Shown here: one piece after another, positions 9,520 to 18,639 of the stretch | How positions within the stretch are numbered: the first letter of the stretch is position 1 | How the letters are laid out: every line of letters begins with the position of its first letter | DNA from: an uncultured Lachnospiraceae bacterium | GTDB taxonomy: Bacteria; Bacillota; Clostridia; Lachnospirales; Lachnospiraceae | NCBI GenBank assembly: GCA_902779395.1 | Contig: CACZBK010000004.1 | Location: 24,043-88,042 of the forward strand | DNA: 64,000 bases | Direction of reading: 5' to 3' | Translations under genes and position numbers: made by a program | Notes under the pieces: generated by a model | What the model was told of the DNA's origin: nothing | The model's database searches: none | The model's input: only the letters and a program-made list of their open reading frames with translations

Positions 9520-9530
9520 GAGTGCTCTTG
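9517..9530. promoter_or_regulatory. Palindrome between two divergent promoters
   Basis: CAAGAG-TG-CTCTTG is a perfect 6-bp inverted repeat. It overlaps the -35 elements of both the leftward (9514-9519) and rightward (9528-9533) promoters, a position suited to an operator controlling both genes. Confidence 0.5.
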
Positions 9531-9556
9531 AATATTTGTCTTTATTCTGCTATACT
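9528..9556 (+). promoter_or_regulatory. Promoter of the 150-residue membrane protein gene
   Basis: TTGAAT (9528-9533), 17 bases, TATACT (9551-9556). The predicted start near 9563 gives a short leader with AAGGAG at 9581-9586 before the ATG at 9598. Confidence 0.7.
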
Positions 9557-9597
9557 GCCCCGTTGGACAGTATTATAGCAAAGGAGTGTTGTGAAAA

Positions 9598-10050
9598 ATG
9601 GACAATTCCGAAGGCAAAAATATACAGGTTGAAAGCGATCATCTTACTAAACAGGAACAGCACAACAATGAAATGGCCCGTACAGAAAAAGCCCAGTTGC
9701 GCTTTCAGAAGCTGTCTTTCGTGATGTCGACGTTAAGCTGCGTGTTCATGGCTGCCATGCTCATCATAGTGATATGTCTGGTTACATACATCGTTCCCAA
9801 AGTGAATACTATCTATAATTCCACCATGGTCACTCTTGCCAATATGGAAAAGATAACAAACGATCTTAACGAAGCCAATCTGAGCGGTACGGTCAAAAAT
9901 ATCAATGATCTTACCCTGCAGGCTACCGGAGATCTTCATAATACGATGGAAAAACTGAATTCCGTAGATCTTGAGACTTTAAACGATTCCATTCAGAGAC
10001 TCCATGACATTATCGAACCTCTGGCAAAGCTTTTCAGTATCGGACGCTGA
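9598..10050 (+). CDS. Small single-pass membrane protein with coiled-coil tail
   Basis: This 150-residue protein has no family I recognise. Residues 1-38 are hydrophilic, 41-66 form one hydrophobic membrane segment (VFMAAMLIIVICLVTYIV), and 70-150 are amphipathic with spaced hydrophobics and Asn/Thr-rich heptads (NLSGTVKNINDLTLQATG). This resembles the extracytoplasmic helical stalks of MCE-like or chemoreceptor-like proteins. AAGGAG lies 11 bases upstream of the ATG. It is divergent from the Na/Pi-PhoU gene with a shared palindrome, so a linked function is possible. Its last 17 bases overlap the 3' end of ribF on the other strand. Confidence 0.8.
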   Translation: MDNSEGKNIQVESDHLTKQEQHNNEMARTEKAQLRFQKLSFVMSTLSCVFMAAMLIIVICLVTYIVPKVNTIYNSTMVTLANMEKITNDLNEANLSGTVKNINDLTLQATGDLHNTMEKLNSVDLETLNDSIQRLHDIIEPLAKLFSIGR

Positions 10051-10942
10051 GCAGATCCCTCTGCATCTGTGCCTTTAGATCTTCCACGCTGTCAAAACGC
10101 TGTTCGGGTCTTACGAACCTGAGCAGCTCTACGCAAAGCTTTCTGCCATATACATCCTGTGAAAAATCAATGAGATATGTTTCAAGGCATACCCTGTCAT
10201 CATTCTTGACAGTAGGTTTTACCCCTATATTGCAGACACCTTTATGATATGTTCCGTCTATCATCATACCGCATTCATATACGCCAAACGGCGGAAGTAT
10301 CTTATCCGGATCCGGTGTCATGTTGATAGTGGGAAAACCTATGGTCCTTCCAAGTGCCGCCCCATGCTCTACAGTCGCGGTAAAGGAATAGGGACTGCCA
10401 AGGCATCTGAGCGTGGATATCATATCCCCACGGGCTATCATCTCACGGATACGGCTTGAGCTTACAGCCGCATTATTATACATCAGCTTGTCCACTTCAA
10501 CGGTCTCGAAACCGTGATCCCTGCTAAGCGCATTCAGAAGAACAAAGTCTCCCTTCCCTCCTTTTCCGAACGAAAGATCCGCTCCCGCGACTATCAGGGC
10601 CGCTTTAAGCTTTCTGCACAGTATATCCGTTACAAAGACGGAAGGATCCACTGCAGCCGACTCTTTATTCAGCGGATACTCCACCAAAAGCTCCACACCA
10701 AGGCTTTTCAGTATATCTCTTTTTTCGTCCCTGCTTATGATCAGCTTCTTATCCATACCGCCGAAGAAACGCTCCGGTGATGGCTCAAATGTAAACACAC
10801 AGGGGGTAAGACCATCCGCTTTTGCCTCGATTATGTGCGCCAGCAGACGGCGGTGTCCTGCGTGAACCCCATCAAACTTTCCTATAGCGAGCGCGGTAGG
10901 TCTGTCAGTATAAATTGTATCAAGAGTATTTAAAATTTCCAT
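10034..10942 (-). CDS. ribF: Bifunctional riboflavin kinase / FAD synthetase
   Basis: It converts riboflavin to FMN and FMN to FAD. The 302-residue length is typical. The N-terminal nucleotidyltransferase domain shows AIGKFDGVHAGHRRLL and later SSSRIREMIARGD. The C-terminal riboflavin kinase domain begins near 185 with GRTIGFPTINM and contains GVCNIGVKPTV. It is the last gene of the nusA-infB-truB operon, where ribF commonly sits in Firmicutes. Its 3' end overlaps the convergent membrane-protein gene by 17 bases, leaving no space for a terminator between them. Confidence 0.96.
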   Translation of the reverse strand: MEILNTLDTIYTDRPTALAIGKFDGVHAGHRRLLAHIIEAKADGLTPCVFTFEPSPERFFGGMDKKLIISRDEKRDILKSLGVELLVEYPLNKESAAVDPSVFVTDILCRKLKAALIVAGADLSFGKGGKGDFVLLNALSRDHGFETVEVDKLMYNNAAVSSSRIREMIARGDMISTLRCLGSPYSFTATVEHGAALGRTIGFPTINMTPDPDKILPPFGVYECGMMIDGTYHKGVCNIGVKPTVKNDDRVCLETYLIDFSQDVYGRKLCVELLRFVRPEQRFDSVEDLKAQMQRDLLSVRY

Positions 10943-10990
10943 GACTTATATCGATCACATGCCGCTCTGATAACTGAGTCCCGGGGGCTC

Positions 10991-11887
10991 TCAGTCCGGC
11001 AGGCTGTATATCGTCTCCGCTTTTAAAACATCTTTCCCTTCATCATATCTGTAGACTGCACGGAACTTATCAGTATCATCATATACGCGAAACAGCCGGG
11101 CAGATGTACTTTCCCGTACATATGACAGCGGCAGCGGATTACCGTTTCTTAAATACTTCATATCTTCGGTCCTGACAAATATCGCAGGGCTGTCATTATA
11201 GAAATGCTCAACCAATACCACATGTTTCTCTATCTCTCCGGCTTTGGCTAAAGCCTCAACTTCCGAAAGCTTAAGAGCCGTATCCAGAGTAAACTCACCG
11301 CTCATGCTGCGCAGGAGTTTTTCCATAGCCGCACCGCAGCCAAGCTTCTCTCCTATATCCCTGCAGAGCGAACGTATGTAAGTTCCTTTACTGCATCTGA
11401 CTCTGAATACAGAACGCGGAAGGCTTATCTCCTGTATATTAAGATCAAATATCTCCACTCTTCTGGCCGGACGTTCTACCGTCACGCCCTCGCGTGCAAG
11501 CTCATAAAGCCTCTTTCCGTTCTGCTTAAGCGCAGAATACATGGGCGGAACCTGATCGTAAGGCCCCAAAAAAGACATAAGCGCAGAGGTGAATTCATCT
11601 TCCGAACATACCACCTCACGTTCCCCGGTCACGGTTCCGCTCATATCTTCCGTATCGGTACAGACTCCAAGGCGAATGGTGCAAACATATTCCTTCTGTT
11701 TATCGGTAAGATGCTCAACCAGCTTCGTGGCATAACCCAAACATACCGGAAGCACGCCCTCAGCTTCAGGGTCCAGCGTTCCGGTATGTCCTATCTTCTT
11801 CTGATGAAGTATGCCCCGCAGTCTTGCTACCACATCCGCTGAGGTATACCCCTTTTCTTTATAAATATTTATTACTCCGTTTATCAC
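10991..11887 (-). CDS. truB: tRNA pseudouridine-55 synthase
   Basis: It isomerises U55 of the tRNA T-loop. The 298-residue protein has the TruB core GHTGTLDPEAEGVLPVCLG with catalytic Asp39, then QVPPMYSALKQNGKRLYELA and the KGTYIRSLCRDIG motif. A C-terminal PUA-like segment follows from about 230. The start is a GTG that overlaps the stop of nrnA by 4 bases (GTGA), which implies translational coupling. Confidence 0.96.
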   Translation of the reverse strand: MINGVINIYKEKGYTSADVVARLRGILHQKKIGHTGTLDPEAEGVLPVCLGYATKLVEHLTDKQKEYVCTIRLGVCTDTEDMSGTVTGEREVVCSEDEFTSALMSFLGPYDQVPPMYSALKQNGKRLYELAREGVTVERPARRVEIFDLNIQEISLPRSVFRVRCSKGTYIRSLCRDIGEKLGCGAAMEKLLRSMSGEFTLDTALKLSEVEALAKAGEIEKHVVLVEHFYNDSPAIFVRTEDMKYLRNGNPLPLSYVRESTSARLFRVYDDTDKFRAVYRYDEGKDVLKAETIYSLPD

Positions 11888-12846
11888 TTGCCCTCCAGCT
11901 GCCTGCCTACTTCCTTTACAAGACCGGCAATAAAATCCTCAAGGTCTCCGTTGTATTCGCAGCCTGATGCACGGGCGTGCCCGCCGCCGCCGTATGCTTC
12001 TCCTACTTTGGCAACATTCACACTGTCCGAAGACGAGCGCATGCTCGCTTTCCACTGACCGGGTTTCTTTTCGTAAATGTACATTGCGCATTCCACACCC
12101 ATAGTGATGCGGAGCCTCTCGACTATACCGCCCGTATCATCCCTAGTGGCACCGACTTCGCGCATCTTTTTCCAGCTTGAGTATCCTATTATAAGGCGTC
12201 CGTCAAAGAAGAAACGTTCCTCAAGAAGTGCATGCGCCAGTAAAAGATTTGTTTCCTTCGGTCTGGAAAAGAAAGTCGCATCCAGCATGGAAGAAAAATC
12301 AAAGCCGTATCCTATAAGCTCTGCGGCTATCTTCAGTGTATCAGGCGTAGTATTGGAAAAATGGAAAACTCCGGTATCATGTGCAAGGGCCATATACAAC
12401 AGTTCAGCTATGGTTGCATCCATGTACTGTTTATCCATAAGATCAAAGATTATCTCTCCGCAGGCTGCGGCTGAAGGTATCACATGATTGAGCATCCCTG
12501 TCCCGTCTGCATTACTGATATGATGATCTATGTTTATCGTCTTGACGGCGGCTTTGAAATAATCACGTGCATCACCTATGCGCTCCGCATTTGTGTCACA
12601 TACTATGAACACATCAAAAGGCTCTCTCTGCGGAAAATCACTTATGATCTGATCCCTTAACGGAATGCCCGCCATAGCCTTTTCCGGCTCTTCCAGAAAA
12701 AGCTCGACCTTTGAATCCGGCAGCCGTTTTCTCAGATATTGCATAAGAGCCAGACAGGAACCTATGCAGTCCCCGTCCGGCTTTATATGTCCGGTGATAC
12801 CTATGGTATTTGCGTTTTTTACTTCCGCAAACAGATCAAACGCCAT
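11884..12846 (-). CDS. nrnA: DHH-family oligoribonuclease / pAp phosphatase
   Basis: It degrades nanoRNAs (2-5 nt) and dephosphorylates 3'-phosphoadenosine 5'-phosphate. The 320 residues carry the DHH metal motifs GHIKPDGDCIGS (I), VCDTNAERIGD (II), IDHHISNADG (III) and HDTGVFHFS (IV), and the DHHA1 substrate loop GGGHARASG. The ATG directly follows the rbfA stop (TAAATG). This position in the infB-rbfA-nrnA-truB order is typical of Firmicutes. Confidence 0.95.
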   Translation of the reverse strand: MAFDLFAEVKNANTIGITGHIKPDGDCIGSCLALMQYLRKRLPDSKVELFLEEPEKAMAGIPLRDQIISDFPQREPFDVFIVCDTNAERIGDARDYFKAAVKTINIDHHISNADGTGMLNHVIPSAAACGEIIFDLMDKQYMDATIAELLYMALAHDTGVFHFSNTTPDTLKIAAELIGYGFDFSSMLDATFFSRPKETNLLLAHALLEERFFFDGRLIIGYSSWKKMREVGATRDDTGGIVERLRITMGVECAMYIYEKKPGQWKASMRSSSDSVNVAKVGEAYGGGGHARASGCEYNGDLEDFIAGLVKEVGRQLEGK

Positions 12847-13242
12847 TTATTCCTGATCTCCTTCGCCGCGGGCGGCACGGGCAGCATTATCGGCCCGGCT
12901 CACCTCATCAATAAGCTGTGACATCCGGTTCCCGTATTCGATGGAATTATCCGGCAAAAATATCAGCTCGGGAGTATTTCTTAAGTTAAGCTCGTGAGCC
13001 AGTTCCCTGCGCAGATAACCTTCCGCACTCTTTAATCCCTCAAGCCCGGCTTCCACGTTTCCGTCATCGGTGAGCATCGATACCCACACCTTGCAGGTCT
13101 TAAGATCCGGTGCCACCTCCACATCTGTCACCGATGTGAACTCCGGTACCCTGGGGTCCTTAAGACCGCTTCTTATAGCCTCGGCAAGTACCTTCTGTAC
13201 TTCCGAATTGATCCTTGTATTTTTTACACTTCCCTTACGCAT
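12847..13242 (-). CDS. rbfA: Ribosome-binding factor A
   Basis: It acts in late maturation of the 30S subunit and 16S rRNA 5'-end processing. The 131 residues have the KH-like fold signature: RINSEVQKVLAEAIRS at the start, then DPRVPEFTSVTDVEVAPDL and PELIFLPDNSIEYGNRM. The ATG is one base after the infB stop and the stop abuts the nrnA start. Confidence 0.96.
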   Translation of the reverse strand: MRKGSVKNTRINSEVQKVLAEAIRSGLKDPRVPEFTSVTDVEVAPDLKTCKVWVSMLTDDGNVEAGLEGLKSAEGYLRRELAHELNLRNTPELIFLPDNSIEYGNRMSQLIDEVSRADNAARAARGEGDQE

Positions 13243-13243
13243 C

Positions 13244-16213
13244 TTATGTTCTGGGAACCTCCACCATTATATATGCCTCGACCTGATCCAGTTCCTGCAT
13301 CTGATCGAACCCGTCAAATACCAGACCGCATTCATAGCCGGCCTTGACTTCCTTAACATCATCTTTAAACCTCTTAAGGGATGCCAGCGCTCCTTCGTAG
13401 ATCTGCTCGCCTTCACGGCTGATGCGGATCTTGCAGTCTCTCTGGAATACGCCGTCAAGCACGAAGGAACCTGCGATATTGCCGACTGCCGATGCCTTGA
13501 AGATCTGACGCACTTCCGCATGACCGATGATCTTCTCTTCGTATACGGGATCCAGCATACCCTTCATAGCTGCCTCTATATCTTCTATCGCCTGATAGAT
13601 GACCTTATACAGACGTACATCTACGCCTTCACGCTCTGCAGTCTGCTTGGCCACGGCATCGGGACGTACGTTAAAGCCTATGATGATCGCGTTTGAAGCA
13701 CTTGCAAGGACTACATCCGATTCGTTGATAGCACCTACGCCGCCATGTATGGCCTTAACAACAACCTCATCATTGGAAAGCTTGAGGAGTGACTGTTTAA
13801 CCGCCTCAACACTACCCTGAACGTCAGCCTTGATGATAAGATTGAGTTCCTTGAGATTGCCTTCCTGTATCTTGCTGAACACATCCTCGAGGCTCATCTT
13901 AGCCTTTGTATCCTCAAGGAGCTTCTCCTTATTCTGTGCTATAAAGGTATCGGCAAAGTTCTTTGCCTCCCTGTCATTAGGATGGCAGATAAAGATCTCA
14001 CCTGCGTTGGGCACATCATTAAGACCAAGTATCTCAACGGGAGTGGAAGGACCTGCATCCTTAACTCTCCTGCCCTTATCATCAACCATCGCACGCACTT
14101 TACCGTGTGATGCACCGGCAGATATAAAATCACCTACATGCAGGGTACCCTTCTGGACAAGCACGGTTGCAACGGGACCACGTCCCTTATCAAGCTCTGC
14201 CTCTATGACCAGACCTCTTGCCTGTCTCTTGGGATTGGCTTTAAGCTCCAGCACATCTGCGGTAAGCAGTATCATCTCCAGCAGATTGTCGATCCCTTCG
14301 CCTGTCTTTGCCGAAACCGGTGCGAAGATCGTGCTGCCGCCCCAGTCCTCTGAAACCAGTTCGTACTCGGTAAGCTCCTGCTTAACCCTGTCAATATTTG
14401 CACCGGGTTTATCTATCTTATTTACTGCTACTATTATCTCTATGCCTGCTGCCTTGGCATGGTTGATAGCCTCAACGGTCTGGGGCATGACACCATCGTC
14501 TGCAGCAACCACCAGTATTGCGATATCCGTGGAATTTGCACCACGCATACGCATGGATGTGAATGCCTCATGTCCGGGAGTATCCAGGAATGTTATGGAC
14601 CTTCCGTCGATCGATACAGTATATGCACCTATATGCTGCGTGATACCGCCGGCTTCCTTATCCGTCACATGAGTCTTACGGATAGCATCCAGAAGCGAAG
14701 TCTTACCGTGATCGACATGTCCCATAACACAGATAACGGGAGGACGTGCCGTGAGTTTGCTCTCATCTTCATCCTCTTCTTTAAGGAGTTCTGCGATAAC
14801 GTCAACCTTCTCCTCACGCTCGCACATTATCTCATAATCTATAGCGATCTCCTCAGCCTTCTCGAAGCTGATCTCCTGGTTGACTGTCACCATCTCGCCC
14901 TGCATAAACAGCTTTTTGACTATCTCAGAAGGCTGTATGCGCATCTTTTCGGCAAGCTCTTTAACAGTGATGGAATCAGGCAGTGTTATCACCTTGATAT
15001 CATCTTCCTGTACTTCCTGTTTCTTAGCTACAGGCTTCTGGAATGAACCGGCGCGGTTATTCCTGCCTTTCCCGAGATTATCCTCGTAGATCGAGCTGTT
15101 CTTTTTCTGTTCTCTGTCGCGGTCCTTATCGGAATGACGGCCTCTTCTGTTATCATTCTTGGTCTCGGGCTGGGGTGCCGCTGCTGCAAAACCGCCCTTT
15201 CCTCCCTGCATGGGACGGCCACCACCCTGACCGGGTCTGGAATTAGGCGCGCCGCCGAAACCGGGACGTCCGCCCTGCCCCTGTCTGCCGCCCTGGAAGG
15301 GTCTGTCCTGCTGTGCGGGGCCTCTGCCGCCCTGGAAATTACGATCCTGTCCGAAATTCCCTCTGCCCTGGTCATTACGCTCACCCTGGCGCGGAGCGGA
15401 TCCGTTTCTCGGTCCGCCGCCCTGAACGGGTCTGCCCTCAGCAGGCCTGGACGCATTATTATTATTGTTAACAGGTGCAGGTCTTGCGCTGCCTGCATTA
15501 TCCGCAGCAGGTGCAGGACGTGCTGCCGCCTGCTGTGCAGCCTCTTCCGCTCTCTTTCTGGCCTGCTCTGCCTCTAAGCGCTTCTGTTCCTGCGCCTGTC
15601 TTATACGCTCCTCTTCCATCCTCTTATTTGAGATGGCTCCGGCACGGTCTATCATATTCTCACGCGGTCTGATGGGGCCCCTGTTGAAATTACCGCCCTG
15701 AGGATATCCGCCCCTCATGTTATTACCCTGCCCGCCCATACCCGGACGCTGCTGCTGGGCATTACCGCCGACGATTATTATGCTCTTCTTTTTCTTCTGC
15801 GGCTGCTGGGAATGAGGATCATTGGGACGCTGCTGAGGCATACGTCTGTCATTTTCATTTCCCTTAGCAGGACCCGCCTGCTGTTTGGGCTCCTCTTTCT
15901 TTTCAGAGGGCTGCTCTTTCTTATCACCCTGCTGCTCTTTTTTCTCTGCAGCCTGTTCTTTCTTTTCGGGAACAGCTTCCTGTTTTTCCTTTTTATCTTC
16001 GGGAGCAGATGAAGCTTCACTGTTTCCAGAGCGTTCAAAACCAAGAGCCTTAAGTTCGGAAACTATAGCCCCTTCCAGCTCTGCAGGAAAAGTACTCGAT
16101 GCCGTTTTCCCTTCCGCACCGTGCTTTTCCAAAAGCTCTATGATCAGATTGTTTTTGGGCGAACTCCCGTCCGCTCCCGTAAATTCCTTTGAAAAATTAC
16201 TGATCCTTGCCAT
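13244..16213 (-). CDS. infB: Translation initiation factor IF-2
   Basis: This GTPase places fMet-tRNA on the 30S subunit and promotes subunit joining. The start was chosen at ATG 16213 ([11 protein letters not shown]). It follows AAGGGAGG, whereas the upstream TTG (16246) would put that site inside the gene. It is 989 residues, longer than the roughly 700-residue Bacillus form. The extra N-terminal part (about 60-390) is low complexity: Lys/Glu-rich, then a Gly/Gln/Asn/Arg-rich stretch with RGG-like units ([18 protein letters not shown]). The IF2_N domain is near 405-455. The GTPase has GHVDHGKT (498-505), DTPGHEAF and NKIDKPG. It overlaps ylxQ by 17 bases. Confidence 0.97.
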   Translation of the reverse strand: MARISNFSKEFTGADGSSPKNNLIIELLEKHGAEGKTASSTFPAELEGAIVSELKALGFERSGNSEASSAPEDKKEKQEAVPEKKEQAAEKKEQQGDKKEQPSEKKEEPKQQAGPAKGNENDRRMPQQRPNDPHSQQPQKKKKSIIIVGGNAQQQRPGMGGQGNNMRGGYPQGGNFNRGPIRPRENMIDRAGAISNKRMEEERIRQAQEQKRLEAEQARKRAEEAAQQAAARPAPAADNAGSARPAPVNNNNNASRPAEGRPVQGGGPRNGSAPRQGERNDQGRGNFGQDRNFQGGRGPAQQDRPFQGGRQGQGGRPGFGGAPNSRPGQGGGRPMQGGKGGFAAAAPQPETKNDNRRGRHSDKDRDREQKKNSSIYEDNLGKGRNNRAGSFQKPVAKKQEVQEDDIKVITLPDSITVKELAEKMRIQPSEIVKKLFMQGEMVTVNQEISFEKAEEIAIDYEIMCEREEKVDVIAELLKEEDEDESKLTARPPVICVMGHVDHGKTSLLDAIRKTHVTDKEAGGITQHIGAYTVSIDGRSITFLDTPGHEAFTSMRMRGANSTDIAILVVAADDGVMPQTVEAINHAKAAGIEIIVAVNKIDKPGANIDRVKQELTEYELVSEDWGGSTIFAPVSAKTGEGIDNLLEMILLTADVLELKANPKRQARGLVIEAELDKGRGPVATVLVQKGTLHVGDFISAGASHGKVRAMVDDKGRRVKDAGPSTPVEILGLNDVPNAGEIFICHPNDREAKNFADTFIAQNKEKLLEDTKAKMSLEDVFSKIQEGNLKELNLIIKADVQGSVEAVKQSLLKLSNDEVVVKAIHGGVGAINESDVVLASASNAIIIGFNVRPDAVAKQTAEREGVDVRLYKVIYQAIEDIEAAMKGMLDPVYEEKIIGHAEVRQIFKASAVGNIAGSFVLDGVFQRDCKIRISREGEQIYEGALASLKRFKDDVKEVKAGYECGLVFDGFDQMQELDQVEAYIMVEVPRT

Positions 16214-16538
16214 CTGTCGCACTACCTCCCTTATATTCTTCCCCAAGAATCGTCTTTATCTTTTGTGCAAAACCTGCATCCTCAAGTGATAACACGCTCC
16301 GGTACTCTTTTCCCAGTGCATGTCCCAGATCCTCCTTCAGGGAATACTCCATACATTCTACCTGATAAAAGCTGCACATATCCCGTATGCCTTTTTTTGA
16401 TGCTTCGGAAGTGTCGGCCGCTACAAGTACCAGCAGCGACTTTCCTCCCTTGACACTCTGCTCCACGGTGAAATTACCGCTTTTTATCTTTCCTGCCCTC
16501 TGGGCCAGTCCCAGAAGTGAAAGTACTTTATCCTGCAT
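16197..16538 (-). CDS. ylxQ: L7Ae-family RNA-binding protein (YlxQ)
   Basis: This 113-residue protein probably binds kink-turn RNA; its cellular role is not settled. It has the L7Ae/L30e fold pattern: [15 protein letters not shown], then [15 protein letters not shown]. The start was chosen at ATG 16538 ([10 protein letters not shown]), which has AAGGGATTG before it and shares one base with the ylxR stop (TGATG). A GTG five codons upstream is less likely. It lies between ylxR and infB as in most Firmicutes. Confidence 0.9.
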   Translation of the reverse strand: MQDKVLSLLGLAQRAGKIKSGNFTVEQSVKGGKSLLVLVAADTSEASKKGIRDMCSFYQVECMEYSLKEDLGHALGKEYRSVLSLEDAGFAQKIKTILGEEYKGGSATDGKDQ

Positions 16539-16816
16539 CAATCCCTTCCGCACCTCGTTCTCAGATCCTCATACAGCTCCCTGCCGGTCTCTGTTTTTAA
16601 TGATCTGCCTATACTGTTCTTTTTTTCCGCTCTGGCTATACAATCCCTGTCCCTGCAGATGTATGCGCCTCTTCCGTTCATCCTGCCGCTCTCATCTATG
16701 AGGACATCTCCTTCGGGAGTACGCACTATGCGAAACATCTCCTTACCCGCTTTTACAAGGCCGCAGCCACAGCATTTGCGTTCCGGGACTCTCTTAGTCT
16801 TCGTCACTGACTGCAA
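16538..16816 (-). CDS. ylxR: YlxR / RNase P modulator RnpM (DUF448)
   Basis: The family binds RNA; the Bacillus protein has been reported to modulate RNase P. The 92 residues have RVPERKCCGCGLVKAGKEMF, a conserved Cys-x-x-Cys-type turn, and the signature GRGAYICRDRDC. The start appears to be TTG at 16816, with GAGAGG of the nusA 3' end 8 bases upstream. A GTG three codons later is an alternative. It is tightly linked to nusA (3-base gap) and ylxQ (1-base overlap). Confidence 0.92.
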   Translation of the reverse strand: MQSVTKTKRVPERKCCGCGLVKAGKEMFRIVRTPEGDVLIDESGRMNGRGAYICRDRDCIARAEKKNSIGRSLKTETGRELYEDLRTRCGRD

Positions 16817-16819
16817 TAT

Positions 16820-17998
16820 TTATTCCTCTCCCTCAGTGCCGCTTCCCTCTTCATATACGGCCTCTCCTTCTTCGGTGTAAGTGCCTTCTTCATACTCTTC
16901 ATATTCATCTTCATAGCCATCGTCAAGATAATCCTCAACGCGGAATCCGACTGCATCAACTGCCTGGCTCTCGGATTTGATATCGATCTTATATCCCGTA
17001 AGCTTTGCAGCAAGTCTTGCATTCTGGCCCGATTTGCCGATAGCGAGTGAAAGCTGGCTGTCGGGAACCACCACGTTGGCGCTCTTTTCATCGGGATCCG
17101 CAAATACATTGACTATCTTTGCAGGTGAAAGTGAATTCTGGATAAGCTCACCGGGGTTATCGCTCCAGTTGATTATATCTATCTTCTCTCCGAAAAGCTC
17201 GTTTACTATGGCATTTACACGGCTTCCGTTAACACCTACACATGCCCCCACAGGATCCACATTCGGATTATGGGACATAACAGCCATCTTGGTACGGCTG
17301 CCCGGCTCACGTGCAATGTTCATTATCTCTACGGTACCATCCTTTATCTCGGTCACTTCCTCTTCGAAAAGCCTGCGGACAAGCTCGGGATGTGAACGTG
17401 ACACAGTGATCTTAGCTCCTTTTGGAGTACTGGTAACATCGATCACATATACTTTGATACGTCCGCCCTGCTTAAGGCGCTCGCCGGGAACGCATTCCTG
17501 ATCGGGAAGAAGCGCATCTGTCTTACCCAGATTAATGGAAAAGCCTCTGCCCACACGTCTCTGTACCACACCGGTGATGATATCGTGGCGTTTCTCAAAA
17601 AACTGCTTATATACAACATTACGCTCCTCTTCACGAAGCTTCTGGGTGATAACGTTCTTTGCATTCTGGGTAGCGATGCGTCCGAACTCCTTGGAGTTTA
17701 TCTCCACCTCTACGAAGCCTCCGGGCTGTACATCCGGATCCAAAAGCTTTGCTTCATCCCAGCTTATCTCGATCGCCGGATCCATAACATCATCCGCAAG
17801 CTCGATCACTTCCTTTGTGGCTATCACGTGGAATGCGCAGGTTTTCTCATCGATATCCACCCTGATATTATCTGCAGATTTAAAATGATTCTTGCAGGCC
17901 GTTACCAATGAATCACTGATCGCCTTAAAGATCGACTCCTTGCTGATCTCCTTTTCACGCTCCAGTGTCTCCAATGCTTCCATCAGATCCGAATTCAT
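16820..17998 (-). CDS. nusA: Transcription termination/antitermination factor NusA
   Basis: It binds RNA polymerase and nascent RNA to control pausing, termination and antitermination. The start was chosen at ATG 17998 (MNSDLMEALETLEREK), because GGAGGG lies just upstream and the ATG at 18013 would contain that site. It is 392 residues: the NusA N-domain (1-130), S1 (about 135-200, GVVQRRVGRGFSINLG), and KH1/KH2 (GACVGVNGSRVNAI, LAIGKSGQNARLAAKL). It ends in an acidic tail (EDEYEEYEEGTY) rather than the acidic repeats of Gram-negative NusA. Confidence 0.97.
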   Translation of the reverse strand: MNSDLMEALETLEREKEISKESIFKAISDSLVTACKNHFKSADNIRVDIDEKTCAFHVIATKEVIELADDVMDPAIEISWDEAKLLDPDVQPGGFVEVEINSKEFGRIATQNAKNVITQKLREEERNVVYKQFFEKRHDIITGVVQRRVGRGFSINLGKTDALLPDQECVPGERLKQGGRIKVYVIDVTSTPKGAKITVSRSHPELVRRLFEEEVTEIKDGTVEIMNIAREPGSRTKMAVMSHNPNVDPVGACVGVNGSRVNAIVNELFGEKIDIINWSDNPGELIQNSLSPAKIVNVFADPDEKSANVVVPDSQLSLAIGKSGQNARLAAKLTGYKIDIKSESQAVDAVGFRVEDYLDDGYEDEYEEYEEGTYTEEGEAVYEEGSGTEGEE

Positions 17999-18075
17999 CT
18001 TTTTTCCCTCCATATTACCGCCCCTGCGGCTGTGATTATTATTGCGGAAAGCTTTTGCTTTTCCGTTTAAGTACC

Positions 18076-18540
18076 TTAAATGTCAAGCTTCAGCCTTACT
18101 ACGGCTATTGCATTTCGTGCGAAGTTCTTATCTTCACCGTTTATCTCTATGGTTATGCTGTCCTTATCATAGGCTTTCAGCACACCTTCGTATTCCTTCT
18201 GTCCGTCAGCAGTTTCATAAAGCTTAAGCTCTACTTCTTCTCCCAGACTGTTAGCAAAATGCCTGTCCTTTTTTAATTGTCTTCCAAGTCCGGGGCTGGA
18301 CACCTCAAGGATATATGCATCATTTATAATATCCGCCTCATCCAGCTTATCAGAAAATGCACGGCTCACCTCTTCACAGTCCTGGATGTTCACTCCGCCG
18401 GGCTTATCTATATATGCGCGAAGATAATAGTCACTGCCTTCCTTTACATACTCCACATCATAAATGGAGATGCCTTTTCCCTCAACGACAGGCTTCAGCA
18501 ATTCCTCCGCTTTAAGCTCGATATCTTTTTTATCAGCCAT
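18076..18540 (-). CDS. rimP: Ribosome maturation factor RimP
   Basis: It assists assembly of the 30S head. The start was set at ATG 18540 (MADKKDIELK) with AAGGGGG 5 bases upstream. The frame extends to 18633, but that region contains the promoter of the operon. This gives 154 residues. Family signatures are SIYDVEYVKEGSDYYLRAYID, CEEVSRAFSDKLD and YILEVSSPGLGRQL. It is the first gene of the nusA-infB operon. Confidence 0.95.
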   Translation of the reverse strand: MADKKDIELKAEELLKPVVEGKGISIYDVEYVKEGSDYYLRAYIDKPGGVNIQDCEEVSRAFSDKLDEADIINDAYILEVSSPGLGRQLKKDRHFANSLGEEVELKLYETADGQKEYEGVLKAYDKDSITIEINGEDKNFARNAIAVVRLKLDI

Positions 18541-18604
18541 AAAATGCCCCCTTAAATACATAAGAGCAGGCGCACGACCTACTCTTACAATAGCAACATT
18601 CTGA

Positions 18605-18633
18605 AGTTTACCACTATTTACATAAAAATGCAA
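18605..18633 (-). promoter_or_regulatory. Promoter of the rimP-nusA-infB-ribF operon
   Basis: TTGCAT (18633-18628), 17 bases, then an extended TGG-TAAACT -10 (18610-18605). The predicted start near 18598 leaves a leader of about 58 bases. This position supports the shorter RimP start. Confidence 0.65.
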
Positions 18634-18639
18634 GCCCTT

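Noticed and set aside
13830-14672. 280-residue plus-strand frame
   Set aside because: It is antisense to the conserved GTPase part of infB, with Ser-rich composition typical of shadow frames.
16214-16246. TTG start of infB at 16246
   Set aside because: It would place the AAGGGAGG ribosome binding site of the ATG at 16213 inside the coding region; the ATG start fits the family N-terminus.
18541-18633. Longer RimP start at 18633
   Set aside because: The extra 31 codons cover the operon's -35 and -10, and the ATG at 18540 has a strong ribosome binding site.
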